Shown: positions 20,574-31,977 of the stretch, one piece after another | How positions within the stretch are numbered: the stretch's first letter is position 1 | Layout: every line of letters starts with the position of its first letter | Assembly (NCBI GenBank): GCA_001179505.1 | Contig: CDMY01000982.1 | Span: forward strand, 1-64,000 | Origin: Vitrella brassicaformis | Taxonomy: Eukaryota; Sar; Vitrellaceae | DNA: 64,000 bases | Reading direction: 5' to 3' | The notes under the pieces: model-generated | The model's input: the letters and a program-made list of their open reading frames with translations, nothing else | What the model was told of the DNA's origin: nothing | Databases searched by the model: none | Program-made: the position numbers and the translations under genes

Positions 20574-22535
20574 CTATCCCGACTTCCTCTTCAGCCCTCT
20601 CGGACGCGGCGGCGAGATCGATCGGTCTCGGCTGTTCGTATTTGTGAGCAGCGGCGGCTGCATGCGATTCGGTGTGCGGGATGGTGCGGCCGCAGCAGCG
20701 GCAGCAGCACCCAGATGGCCGAAGGGCGGCAACGGTGGAAACATGAACGGCTGCTTAATGAATGGCGGAGGTGGCTGGGCGATGACGGCCGCTGCCGCAG
20801 CCGCTGCCGCGGGCACGTTGAGGACCTGGTCCTCTTCCTGCAGGGCCTGGGCCATCTCGGCATCTTCCTTGATCTGGTCCTGTCGTCGGACCTCAGAGAT
20901 GGCATCGACGAGCGCTCTGCCGCTGTCACGTCGCTGGCTGGGCGAAGGTCGGGCAGCGGGGCCGAATGGGCCGGGCGACGACGGGGGTCTCACGTCAATG
21001 GGCGACGAAGGACCTGACAGATGGAATCCAAAAGGGAGACACAATGGAGTGGATGTGTCTCTCTGATCTGCCAGTACACACTACATGCTAACCTTCGTTG
21101 CGATTGGGTGTGGCGGGATGGTAGGCGGCTGCGGCCGCTGCAGCTGCGGCGCACGGGGAAGGCCTGCCACGACAGACAGACAAGGGCACAGAGGCGAAGG
21201 AACATGTACCAATCGAGCTGTGTCTCTCTCACGGCTCATTCCTTTGTGTGTCTTATGTACTTGCTGTACTTGGGAGGCTATCCTCTCCCCTTTGGCCATG
21301 TACGCCGACTCGGTATCAAAAATCGACTTGCGTGGGGGGCTGTTGATCGCCGCTGCCGCTGCAGCAGCAGGGGATCCCGAACGGTCTCCGGCGTGGGCCT
21401 GGCCGTTGGGTGTGGCGGGGCGGTAGGGCGTCTTGGGGCCGGCAGCCGCAGCAGCAGCACACTGGTGCCGGAGGGCGATGGCGGGCCGTCAGATGACGGA
21501 GGCCGCAACGGCGAAGGGAAGCCGTCTGCAACAAAACGCGATGCGTCGACCACTGAAGCCGCCGCTGCGGCCGCGGCCGCATTGCCAAACGGCAAAAACT
21601 TCTCCTGCCTGGATATGCGCAAGACACAGACAGACACACAGACAGACAGACAGCCAATGAGAGGAAGGAACAGTTGGGGTATGTACCCCATAGAGCAAGA
21701 TCGTCTGTCTTCAGTCTTACTGTCTCAATATGGTGCCCGGTGGCTGGCCGTCATACCCTCCCCCCACCCCACCCATCACGACCATATCTGCCTTCTCTCC
21801 GCTTGGCCATCGATGGCCATTTTGTCTCGGTCGTCCGCTGAGCGCTCGAAGCCCGCGGCGGCCGCGGCGGCCGCGGGAATGAACGGCGATCGGTTCTCCT
21901 GCCTGGAGGCAGCGAGTCATGGCAGCACACAGACAGAAAGACAGACAGACAGACAGACAATGAAAGGAAAGATCAGTGAAGGTATCCCGATTGTCTGCCT
22001 TGTTGTCATGGGAGCCTTACTTGGTGCCCGACAGCGGCGCGTGATACCCTCCCCCCAATCCCCCCAACCCCCCCATCACGACCATGTCTCCCCGAGACCC
22101 ACTCACACCGTCGGCGCACTTCTTGCCTCGGCCGACCTGTTGCGGCTGGATGCAGCCCGCTGCTGCCGCTGCGGCCGGCTGCCTCTGTCGGCGGGCAGTG
22201 ACCAGCCGATTCATCTCCTTCTGCAACGGCTCTTCGTCCCCCTCGTCCTTCACCACCTCGCCCTTGCATCCCTTCCCGCCCACGGCACGCCGGCTGTTCG
22301 GATTCTGTTGGTGAGCAGCAGCGGCGGCGGCTGATGTGGCGCGAGAGGTCTTGTTGGGCCCCTTGGCGGCGGTGCCATGTCTTTGCTGTGGCCCGGGGAC
22401 TTCAGGCCCAGCTGGATGGGCAGAGGTCAGGTCAGCCCCGTTCTGGGACTTTGTGGCGGCAGCAGCCTGATGGATTCGAATCACAGGCAGGGAGCAAGGA
22501 CATACAATGCCATCCCATGAGGGGGGGCCATGCAC
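20574..22535 (-). CDS. Ala-rich low-complexity, probably nuclear protein with repeated exon modules
   Basis: Exons on the minus strand share a pattern: a poly-Ala run of 6-9 residues next to a phosphosite-like motif. Examples are TSRATSAAAAAAHQQNPNSR (about 22320), PFIPAAAAAAAGF (about 21870), KFLPFGNAAAAAAAASVV (about 21590), and AAAAAAGPKTPYRPATPNG (about 21440). AAAAAAAINSPPRKSIFDTE lies near 21340, and AAAAAAAYHPATPNRNE near 21130. The last exon has VDAISEVRRQDQIKEDAEM, more Ala runs, and the basic end PPRPRGLKRKSG, then TAG at 20574. SPP and TPNG motifs and the basic tail suggest a proline-directed phosphoprotein in the nucleus. Exon ends are approximate, a frame change near 21480 needs an unseen splice, and the start (ATG 22535) is tentative. 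Confidence 0.45.
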
Positions 22536-22668
22536 TGGGCCATGCAGCTTTCATGCATCGGCGTCTCGGCGAGGGCGAAACGCCCATATTTGCCCTTTTT
22601 ATGCACTGGTCATTCACTCTCCTCACCTGTGAGCGTGTCTGCACCACCATCCCGGCAGACGACTGGCA

Positions 22669-22799
22669 ATACCACTTGGAAGACTCCTCCCGTGAGAGCA
22701 ACACAACTCGAACACGGGCGATACCACTTGGAAGACTCCTCCCGTGAGAGCAACACAACTCGAAGACTGGGGATACCACTTGGAAGACTCCTCCGGTGA
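22669..22799. repeat. Tandem repeat, 51-52-base unit, about 2.5 copies
   Basis: The phrase ATACCACTTGGAAGACTCCT begins at 22669, 22721 and 22772. Each full unit continues with CCCGTGAGAGCAACACAACT and a short variable end. The third copy is cut off after CTCCGGTGAG. Confidence 0.9.
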
Positions 22800-22860
22800 G
22801 ACGCCCCCATGTGAAGTGTTTCACGCGGGTACTCCCCCAGGCCCCCAACAGGCCCCAGCT

Positions 22861-23710
22861 TCAGTGCGACGGGAGTCAGTGAGGCGTGTCTTCGATGTCT
22901 TGCACGTCAGAAAAAATACCGACAGACAACATTCGAAGAAGAGAAAAACTGTCATTAACCGTAACACTCGTCTGTGTGTCCGTGATACTCATACAAATAC
23001 AGTCCCATCAGCACGCAGACTCAAACAGGCTCAAGGGGAGGAGGGATCAATCCCCGCCCCATCAGCACACCCCAGTCCCGCAAACCCTCCCCTCCCTCCC
23101 CCACGCAGACAGAAACACAGTTAGTGCAGAGGCGCTTGTGATTCCGGCAGTCACATCGTCGGCTGCATGTGGACAGCGCAGACGTCCCTTTCTCGTTGCA
23201 TGCGCAACAGGGGGGCCCGCCGCCGTCTCGCGGGATGAGGGTAGGTGGAGGGGGTTGGGTGTAGTCCGATACACGCTCGCTCATCCGAAAAGGAGGAGAA
23301 ACAGCCGAGAAATCACCAACTCAATCATGGGGGTAAGTAACCTCTAGTGGATTACACACACATTCGAAGAAGTCACGCATCCCATCAATATTCCACACAG
23401 ACAGACAGACAGACAGACAGAAAGATGTGCGCACAGCCGGGCGAGGGAATGAGTGAGTGCCCGACAGGCAGGGAGGTAGAGAAAGTGATGCATCCCTACG
23501 GATACCAGAAGTGTCAGAACAAATTCAAGTTCACTTTAAACAACTTGATAAAACAGACTTTCTTCTCAGAAACGGACTTTTTTCTTCCAGGTACAATGCG
23601 ATCAGTAAGAATAGGGACAGCTTGCAGCAAGCGTAACCCTCGTGACGTGACACTCACATGAATACAGTTCCATGAGCACGCAGAGTCAAACAGGCTCAGT
23701 GAAAAAGAAG
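22861..23710 (+). repeat. Dispersed repeat element, interrupted copy (B)
   Basis: The left piece, 22861-22941, matches the start of copy A. The right piece, 23360-23580, matches the rest of it. The 13 bases ACATTCGAAGAAG occur at both edges (22929-22941 and 23360-23372). The intervening 418 bases begin with sequence (22943-23035, for example GTCCCATCAGCACGCAGACT) that is itself similar to 23620-23700 just after the right piece. The structure therefore reads either as an insertion with a target duplication or as an overlapping partial duplication of one longer element. Confidence 0.75.
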
Positions 23711-24196
23711 GTTTGTGAATTTCTGAAATTATGCTTGCGTTTCTCGTCGAGAGATCTCTGCCCCCCCTTGAAGGGGCTGCTTTCCATGCCGAAAACCGAC
23801 CCCCGCAGCACCAAGACACCCGGAAAGAGCCAATACAAGCACCGACCAATGGATGTGTTGATTGATGTATAGATCTACCTACCTACCTGCTCTGTGCCTC
23901 TGTCTCTCTGTCTGTCCCGTGTGTGTATGGAGTGTCTGAAGTAACGTCTGTGTCTGTGTGTGGATGTCTTCTTCCCTTTTTTTTACTTTCTTTCTTTTTT
24001 TTTGTCGCCTGAGCTGGGCCGGGATGGTTTTCCAGCCACGTTGTCGCGACCTGTTTGATTGCTGAACAGAAAAGACACATGTCTCTGCCTGCCGTATCAA
24101 CACGAATACACACAATTCACCTTCTTCCCATACACACACCATGCACACGTATGCCCATGCGTACAGACATGCGCGCATGGATGCAGAGACCATGAA

Positions 24197-26694
24197 TCAT
24201 GCAACGATTACTTGCGCCTCTGTCCCAGTCAGGCCCCTCCCGCCTTTTTGCCCCTTGCTCCATTGCTGTTGCTGCTGGGTGTAGTGTGTCCTTTGGCAAT
24301 AATGCTGACGCATCCACAACTCAAGCAGTGTCATGTCGAGCGCATCGCCGGCGACCGGACGGAAGTGGTATGCAAAGTGCCGCCGCACCTTGAAGAGGTG
24401 CCTCTGCTTGGCCACGATTTCCTCCCTGGTGGTGCGCTGCAAAATCGCCGCCGTCTCGTTGGCGCGCTCCTCAGGGATGAACACGGCCAGCATCGTCCAA
24501 TCCCACACACAACCTGTTTACATACATCACACATGCATACGGCTTGGTATTGACCTTGGTATTGACACGGCTGGCATTAACTAATGTATCAATGTGCTTT
24601 CATTCATCTAGAGCGACCTTGTGGGAGCCAGTAGTAGTCGGCAATGACAACGGGGATGCACGTGTACCAGATGGCCTCAATGATGCGTGGGCTGACCACA
24701 CGCGAGCCGCGCGGGCAGAGGCAGAAGGTTGAGGACGAGAGGTACCTCGTGTAGTCGGAGGGGTCCACATGAGACGTGTAGATGGCCGTCGGTGCCGATA
24801 CACCTGACAGACACAACCACACGCGAGCCCCGGTCAATCAATGGGTGGATGGGTGTTTTCCTTCCCTCCATCCGTCCTACATGCCTTTGAATGAGTCGAG
24901 GACTGCCGGTCTGACGATCTCGCCCCTCTTGCCCTTGCCAGCGTTGCCCGCGAAGAAGGCCAGATATTGCCGGGGGCCCAGAAGGCCGCGCGCAGACGAG
25001 TGACCCTCATCCACCTAATGACAGACAGATGCATTGCATCCAATCCATGGGTGTAGATATGCGAGGGACAGACACTGAGTGATCCAAACACCAACCCACG
25101 GCCGTGCGGACTGAGGGCTGCTCACGTCAGGATTGAGGTTTCTGCCGATCCTGAGTGCCTGCTCCGCCCTGGCAGCGTGACCACAGGGCACGATGGACAC
25201 GTCAACACGCGGATCGTAACTGCATGAACAGATGGATGGATGAGTGGTGATCCGTCTCCATTCGTTGCCCTTCCTCGAGCATTCACCTACCCGTAGGGCT
25301 TCCTTATCTTGACTTTTCTTGCTTTGAGAAAGGCCTGGCCCTCCCCGCCGCCCTCAGTGGGCTCAAACATCTACACATCACAGACAGACACGTCACACAA
25401 CACATGTCTGGCAATGAATTGCCAATGAATGAATGAGTCTCGTGCGTACGTACCTTGTACCATTCGTTAGGGTTGGGGTTGGTCGTCATGGTGGTGGCGT
25501 TGACCACGAGGCTCTCTCCGCCCCACGAGCTGTACTCGGCCTTGCCGCCGTCGTGGCTTATCACCCAAAAGTGACCTCGGCCATACTGCCTATAATGCAA
25601 ATCCAGCCATGTGTGAGGGACTGGCACAGCCCCTCTCTGATCTCTCGGGGCATTGATTCGTCAGTATTTGCCTTAGCTCAGTTACTTGTCGTAGTAGGGC
25701 CACTTGCGCCTGACGTATTCGACGGTCTCCTTGACCTGATGCGCAGCCAACTTGCCACCTGCAGACACCAGCGACATTCGGTGGGTGAGTGAGATAGGCT
25801 ATCTTTGTGTTTGCGATGCATTATGTATGTCGCCTACCGGCAGCCCTCTCGCCGCCTGCCAGTTCGGCCGCCAGGGTCTTGTTGACGTACTTGCGGCCGT
25901 AGAAGTTGGCCGTCGTGGGAAATACTGGAAGCTGATACGCATTCGCCAGATCGGAGTCCGTCACCCGCAGAGGCGACCCGCTGATCTGAGTCCAGAAGAC
26001 AGATTCTGCACGACAAGCAACACCACACAATTAACATGCGTAAAGCCACGGTATATATTCACATGACTGACCGACTAGATAAGCGGAGTTGCGTGCTTTG
26101 GCCACGGTGTCGCGCGAGAAGGTGGGCGGCACCTCGACAAATGGTGGTGGGGGGTACTGGAAGATCCGGAGGCCGCCCTGCTCGATGGGGCGGTGCATGG
26201 CGGCCAGCAGCCCGTCGATGGCCCTCTTGTACTTGTCGACCGTTCCCTTGTTGTCATTCGAACCGTACTTGGCCGTACTCGACACGAAGTCCGGCAGACC
26301 TGACACACATGACACATGACAGACCGATGCATGGACAGATCCCCAATCGTTCATTCATTCACTCACCGGCTTGGTCGATGACGGGATTGGCCATGCAGTG
26401 GCATATCTTGAGGTCAATCTCCAGCGGCACTCCGTCCACAAGAGCAGACGACGGAAACCATAACCGCCCATCCTCGCCTTTCGCCTCTCCGTTCGCATGA
26501 GTGGCGTGTACATCTCTGTCGGGCTTCCTGCGCGGTGCCGAGGGCGCCTCGCGTGCGAGGTTGTTTCTGAGTATGACGTAGATGTTGAATGCGAACCAGG
26601 AGATGAAGAGTGTGGCGAAGATGGCGGCGATGAAAAAGCGGTGGAGCGGCTTCGCTGTGCTCAAGCCGGGGCGCTGAGGATGAATGCGATGCAT
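24197..26694 (-). CDS. Exostosin-family (GT47) glycosyltransferase, type II membrane protein
   Basis: A short basic N-terminus from ATG 26694 (MHRIHPQRPGLSTAKPLHRF) precedes a single anchor helix (FFIAAIFATLFISWFAFNIY), the Golgi type II layout. The lumenal part runs over about ten exons: KICHCMANPVIDQ, KYKRAIDGLLAAMHR with RIFQYPPPPFVEV, KWPYYDK, YGRGHFWVISHDGGKAEYSS, YDPRVDVSIVPCGHA, RQYLAFFAGNAGKGKRGEIV, and the diagnostic block FCLCPRGSRVVSPRIIEAIW followed by CIPVVIADYYWLP. The tail ends GTEAQVIVA with TGA at 24197. Exostosin-fold enzymes build plant-type wall polysaccharides or heparan-like chains. The acceptor here is unknown. Conserved motifs are intact. Confidence 0.88.
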
Positions 26695-27222
26695 CCCGCG
26701 TGTTTGTGTTCGGCCCGTTGTTGTCTTCCTTTTTTTTCATCAAACAAAAGACTTGGTGAAATGAACTGCTCTTCCGTTCCATGTGGTTTCTCCGGCCCCC
26801 GCCTGTTTGCCCTGAGTGTAATATGCGACGTAACGTGAATGGCAGACGGCGCCCAATCAAGGCGCGCTCACGCGGTTGTCCTCAGTGGTAAGGGCCAATA
26901 GCCGCCCCCCCAACCGAGGACATACATGTCACCTTGGTTGACCGAGTTTCTTCGGGTACATGTGCTTTTATGTGGTGTCGTGGTCTCTTGTTTGCGAAGT
27001 GCATGAGGGCCTGGTCTGTGGACGTGTTCGAGTGTGCCGGTGAAGAACCAAACAAATTTATTGGTTCTCAACACACCCTAAGCTGGAGGAAGGAGGTGGT
27101 GGTGTTGTTGTCTGTTGATGGAAACGTTGTCCGGTGGAAAGACAGGGGAGTTAACCTTCCCTCTTTCGCTGACGAGAAAACGCGAGCTTGAGACGGAGGA
27201 GAGAGAAAAAGGAAAAAAGTTA
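26695..27222. other. Spacer upstream of the glycosyltransferase
   Basis: This holds the promoter side of the minus-strand GT47 gene and upstream DNA of the plus-strand remnants. An 85-codon plus-strand frame at 26934-27191 (ending FADEKTRA) lacks clear support, though it could be an upstream exon of the following gene. Confidence 0.4.
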
Positions 27223-27878
27223 ATGCAGATGGACGTTCGGACAACGGCGCTCCATGACATCCAACAACGCCCGGCTGTGTGAGACTGACGCACGTCACCA
27301 CGAGGGCCCGACCACTCTGGCCTCCGCAGAGGCGAAGCGGCTCAATCGGGGCGGAGAGGAGGACGACAGAACAAGGACAACGTGGAGTGCTACAAGAACA
27401 AAGTACGGGAGAGGAGCTGAAGGAGGGGGTGTATGACAACTTCGATTTTCACGTGTAGGATGGTTCCTGCAGGGCTGATGTGTCGGATGATGCCCTCGCT
27501 ACTGGTGTGATCTCCGGGGGCAAAATACACTACGAGCTACTGAGTGAGTGACCAAGCATGACATAGGATGGGTGATACGTGAGTATGCATGAATCCTTGT
27601 CTGGTTGTAGCTGATGCCGAGATCGAGGAGCAGGCCAAGAAGGGAGCAGGTGAATGTTTGTTCGCACGTGCCTGCACCCTGCGTTGGTTTGTTTGTTTGA
27701 TTGTTTGTTTGTTTGTTTGTTTGTGCGTGGCTCAGATGAAGTCACAGCCGACCCCTTTGTCGAACAAGGTGAGGGGGATACTTGAGGGGCATGCACACAA
27801 ATGACGGTCGGCTTTTTGTGTGCAGGGCAGCTAGACGCCGCCGAGAAGAACCTTCCGGGCCTCATGAACTGGATCTGA
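27223..27878 (+). CDS. Small acidic hypothetical gene with an 18-base intron or an in-frame TAG; possibly a pseudogene
   Basis: Exons fit phase by phase: 27223-27276, 27330-27454, 27473-27543, 27611-27649, 27736-27768 and 27826-27878. Readable parts are QSTGEELKEGVYDNFDFHV, ADVSDDALATGVISGGKIHY, DAEIEEQAKKGADEV and QLDAAEKNLPGLMNWI. Between exons 2 and 3 lies GTAGGATGGTTCCTGCAG (27455-27472), which is either an 18-base intron or a coding stretch broken by TAG at 27456-27458, since the frame is the same on both sides. After the TGA at 27876 the same frame continues with protein-like sequence (GGVAIECARACNPITRVC). This suggests that the gene has decayed by nonsense mutation, or that the real end lies further on. 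Confidence 0.45.
27684..27726 (+). repeat. (GTTT)n microsatellite
   Basis: Eight or more GTTT/TTGT units lie in an intron between the exons at 27649 and 27736, acting as its T-rich tract. Confidence 0.85.
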
Positions 27879-29860
27879 ACCACCGGAGGGGTCGCCATCG
27901 AGTGCGCCAGGGCATGCAACCCGATCACCAGGGTATGCACCAAGATCAAGAACTCCACCAGGGAGACATTCGCCTGGGTTGCGGCCTGGTGGTCTGGAGT
28001 GTTCCCTCACAATACGTCTCTGACACGTACGAACAGGAGAGAAAGAGAGCTGCAGAGGGTTGCCCAATGATCGTTTTTTTTTATGTTGTGTGCATTTGCT
28101 ACCAGCTGGAGCGTCTCAGACGTTTGATGACGAGATCTACTGCCCGTTTCTGTGGCGCCATTGGTGTTTGAGGGACGTGAACATGACCCAGTGACGCCAT
28201 ACGCCGGCGGCTGGTACGGAAGGATGGACTCAATGATCCGTGTCTACAATGGTGAGAAAGGTCATGTTGATGCGGTCAATCAGTTGATAGGCCTTGGAGG
28301 CCCCGAGCAGCTTGAGAAAAGAGATGAGGTGCAACTCATCGGCCAGGAAGTTGTCTTACTTTGTCTGGTGTTTCCGGCTGTGTAGAACAACAACACGCCC
28401 TTTATTATCGCTGCGGTCTGTGGTCAAGTGGCTGTTGAGGGCGATCCCCGCTCCTGGACCAGCAGGGAGAGGTAGGCAAGGAATCCTGCTACAGACAGAT
28501 TTGGTTCTCGTACTTTTTCGCCTTCCTTTCCCTATTGGTCCATAGCAAAATAGGATGGAACACATATACTTTACGTCGTCTGTATATGTGTGTCCGCAGC
28601 ATGGCTACTATGCCATCCACGGCGCAGCTCAGGGGGGGTCATGTTGATGCGGTCAATTTGTTGGTTCAGTTGGGTGGCCGGGGAGAACTCGACAAACGAA
28701 ATGAAGTGGGGAGGCCAAATGCATGAGCCAAATATGCTTCACAATGTGTCCTATGATGGTTGCAGCTCGGCGACACACCCTTCACGTGCCTTTCCCTATT
28801 GAGCTGTAGGCAGAGACCAACACGATCCGTGTGTTTGCATGCATATTTCTCGTTATACGGGGAGTGTTTGCAGGGGGGGGAATGGGACGGCAAAGGGGTA
28901 CCAAGCCATCGACGTAAGGGAGAGGGATCGTAAGAGGGCGCATGCATGCATTCATGGGAAAAATCGGGTGTCTGGTGTGATTGATGTGCGGCCAGATGTA
29001 TCGGAGTTTCGCCCACTACCTGTCGGTGCAGGGCTACGAGTTCGTCGAACGGGCCGGCCAGGGCGGGTAAGTCAGTCAGCAAGCCGCCATGACGTGACGA
29101 ACAGACAGACCCCATAGGCAGGCACACTGCAGTGACTGACCATTGTGTGTGTGTGTTGGTCAGCAATGGGTACGTGTACAAGTCAAGGACCGGCTGTTCG
29201 GCACCATCTGGACTGTCAAGACCGTCCCACGCAGCGACTCCCGGTCACTGAGCCATCCATCCATCCATCCATCTCTGTGTGTCTGTGTCTGTGTGTATGT
29301 CAGTCAGGACACCTCGATGGTCACCGAGAGTGAATTCGTCGCCAAGTACGCCCGAGTGGTGCGGCTGCCCCCCTGTCGCCATCTCTGCACCACCATGGAA
29401 ATGGTCCAAAACCACGACTCGTTCTACTCTGCACCACCATGGAGTGGGCACGGGAGTTCTGTATGTCTCGTCGCCTGTTCTTCTATGCAGAGCTGTTGAC
29501 GCGGCCCCTTTCGATACCAACCTCCACGTGGACGAGGTAGAGGAGGATTTGCACAAAATGTGGGTGGGTGTGTCTCGTACCACGGTGGGCTGCGAGGTTG
29601 GGCAATGACAAGGAGCGGGCATCACGTGGATTGTGCCCTCACTGGATGAGCAAGAGGTGCTTTTCGGTACGTCACTGAAGTACACGTGCCCCTCCTACTT
29701 TCTGACGGGTGAGAGGGGAGGGAGGGCTGGGGCACAGTCATGCTTCTGATGCACAACCTAATGGATGTGTCTGTGTCTCCAGGCAGCGGGTCGCCGGATT
29801 GATTCCAATGCTTCCAGCGCGGGGGAGCTGTGTCGATCAGTTCTGAGAGAAGAGACGAGG
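27879..29860 (+). pseudogene. Decayed ankyrin-repeat / protein kinase gene remnants
   Basis: Protein-like fragments follow one another in different frames with stops between them. Ankyrin-type pieces are GHVDAVNQLIGLGGPEQLEK (about 28262-28320) with NNNTPFIIAAVCGQVAVE (about 28386), and HGYYAIHGAAQGGHVDAVNL (about 28603) with LLVQLGGRGELDKRNE and a following GDTPFTCLS. A kinase N-lobe follows: YEFVERAGQGGNGYVYK across an intron at 29067-29161 resembles the glycine-rich loop. VKDRLFGTIWTVKTV comes next, but only after a +1 frame change. VTESEFVAKYARVVRL (about 29320), TTMEMVQNHDSFY and, in yet another frame, MEWAREFCMSRRLFFYAELL (about 29446) complete the N-lobe and hinge region. A further coding-like piece is GITWIVPSLDEQEVLFG (about 29620). 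No start, catalytic loop or DFG motif is found. Some pieces might be real exons with introns I cannot resolve. Confidence 0.6.
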
Positions 29861-31704
29861 TGCCAGAAGCTTCATATCGTTGCTTACATTTTATATTCGT
29901 CATGGCTGTTGAACCATATCCTGGTGACCCTGTGAGGTTGGCTGGGCACAGCTCGGTTGTGGGTGGTGGGCGTGTGTGAGTGACCTAAGTGCATTCATTC
30001 AGGCTGACCAGCGTCAAGAGAGGGTCCTGCATAGCTATGTATGCATACATGAGGCATGCACATCACATCCACCTCCCTACGAATCTACAGCAGACTTGCA
30101 TCACGTCACAGACAGGTAAGATACACACAGACAGACAGCAGCGCGGTGACTAATTGTCTCTCTCTCTCTCTCTCTCTCGCCCCTCTCTCACAGTAAAAAG
30201 GACTTATTTGCGATCGGTCGACGGATGAATGGGTGAGCAAAGGCAGGCAGACGACGGGTGTGGGTGGACGACTGCCTGTCATGAACAAAAACGCTACAGA
30301 AGGAGGAGAGGACATGTGAGTGTGCCATAAACAAAGAAAACGACACACACACACACACGTACACGTGGTGGGTTGATGCGGTCATGCGATGTGGTACGAC
30401 CGGCGATGGGTGGGACAAATGAGAAAACCCATCCCATGCCGTTTGCCGTTCCACAAGATCCTAGGAAGATCGATCACCCCCGCCACACACACATATGTAT
30501 ACCGGCACGTGTCACGCTGCATAGTACACACAGGTACGGAAGTACATACGAACCTTCTATGTCATATGAGCCGACTACACACACACAGACAGAGAGAGAG
30601 ACAAGTACCCATGGCCACAGCAGCCAGCCGGTCGTGTGAATGTGTCTGTCTCTGTACCAACCATACGTGTGCAACGGAGTGTGGTATGTACGATGGACCT
30701 TCCCCTCCCTCCCTCTCCCCCAGCAGTGTGTGCTAGCGAATTATGCCGGCTCCCAGACAGCCACAGAATGAGCACTACAGACAGACAGACAGAGATGGTT
30801 GGTACCCACACCCAACACAATGCACGCAGACAATGCAGGCAGGCAGGCAGGTAGCATCCATTCGTCGTACGGACATTGACTGAATTACACTTACAAAAGG
30901 ACCCACCCACCCACCCACCCACCCGTCCATCGCTCCCCCCGTTTGTCCGTGCACTCTCTATCTTCTAGCCTATCGACAGACACCAAACACCAGCCAGCCA
31001 CACGGCAAATGGCATCCATCCATCCATCCATCCATCTGTCTGTCTGTCTGTCTGTCTCATCAATTGGCTTGCTTACGAAACACCAACCAACCAGAGCCAG
31101 CCAGGTCCCTGTCTCCTCTGGGTATCCATTCCTGTATAGTACACAACAGGCAGGCAGGCAGGCAGTCAGGGAGGGAGGCAGGCAGAACACCGACAGACAG
31201 ACAACAGCTTCCTTTCAGCCATCCAGATGCACGGACACACAGCGCATTAGGACCAGAAAAACAGTCAAAAAAGCAAAACCAACAGATAGACAGGCCATCC
31301 ATCCCATGAAGGCACGCGTCAAAACCTGCCTGTTCACCTAGAGCTGTCTATTTACAGACCCACACACCCACACACGACCCGAGCCGCGGTCGGCTCCCCC
31401 TTTCACTCATTCTCTCCTATGCATCTTTCTGCATACCTATGTCTCTATCTCTTAGCTGTGTGTGCACACATCTGTCCATCCGTCCACGGCTATCTATCCC
31501 TCTGCTCTCCAGACAGCATCGCATCAAATGACTGGAAAAGACTTGCACCTCCCACAAGGAGGGAGGCAGGGAGACCGAAAAATGCTTCCATCGGTGTACG
31601 GAGGCGCATGCACCCCCACCCACACACACACAGATCGTCGCCACGGGAGTGCAAAAAGCAGTCCCTTGGTGGCTATTCCCTTGTTGATGCATCCATCTAT
31701 CTGT
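29861..31704. other. Long spacer with microsatellites
   Basis: No gene is supported on either strand. It contains (CT)n at about 30153-30180, (CACC)n at about 30900-30925, (CAGA)n at about 30778-30792, and (CATC)n followed by (TGTC)n at about 31014-31058. CAGG runs lie at 30837-30850 and 31147-31165. It is downstream DNA of the Myb gene. Confidence 0.6.
31014..31058. repeat. (CATC)n(TGTC)n compound microsatellite
   Basis: About six CATC units are followed directly by about five TGTC units. It lies in the spacer downstream of the Myb gene and is non-coding. Confidence 0.9.
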
Positions 31705-31946
31705 CTAGCCGTGGTGTATGGGAGTGAGGTCGGCGAAGATGTCGTCGGGCGAGGACCTCGGCGGCACACCCGGTGGGCGCAGGGAGGCTGAAAACCCACC
31801 GCCCATGTCTGCACACAACACAACATAGCACACGTGTGTTCATGCATTTTGCATCCTTCGCCCCAACCCACCCTCACAGCCTCACTCACCGTTCATGCCA
31901 AATTCGCCGCCTGGATGGGTGTTGTGGTGCTGTCCATGGTTCATCT

Positions 31947-31977
<31 letters not shown>

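Larger units (their letters stand above)
22536..24196. other. Repeat-rich spacer
   Basis: No gene is supported. It contains a 52-base tandem repeat (22669-22799), the interrupted copy B of the dispersed repeat (22861-22941 and 23360-23580), CAGA runs at about 23397-23421, and T-rich tracts near 23980-24003. Confidence 0.6.

Noticed and set aside
20416-21066. Long plus-strand open frame (216 codons) and its continuation to 22334
   Set aside because: The Ala-rich pattern with SPP/TPNG motifs and splice signals fits the minus strand. The plus-strand frames are its complement, driven by GCN repeats.
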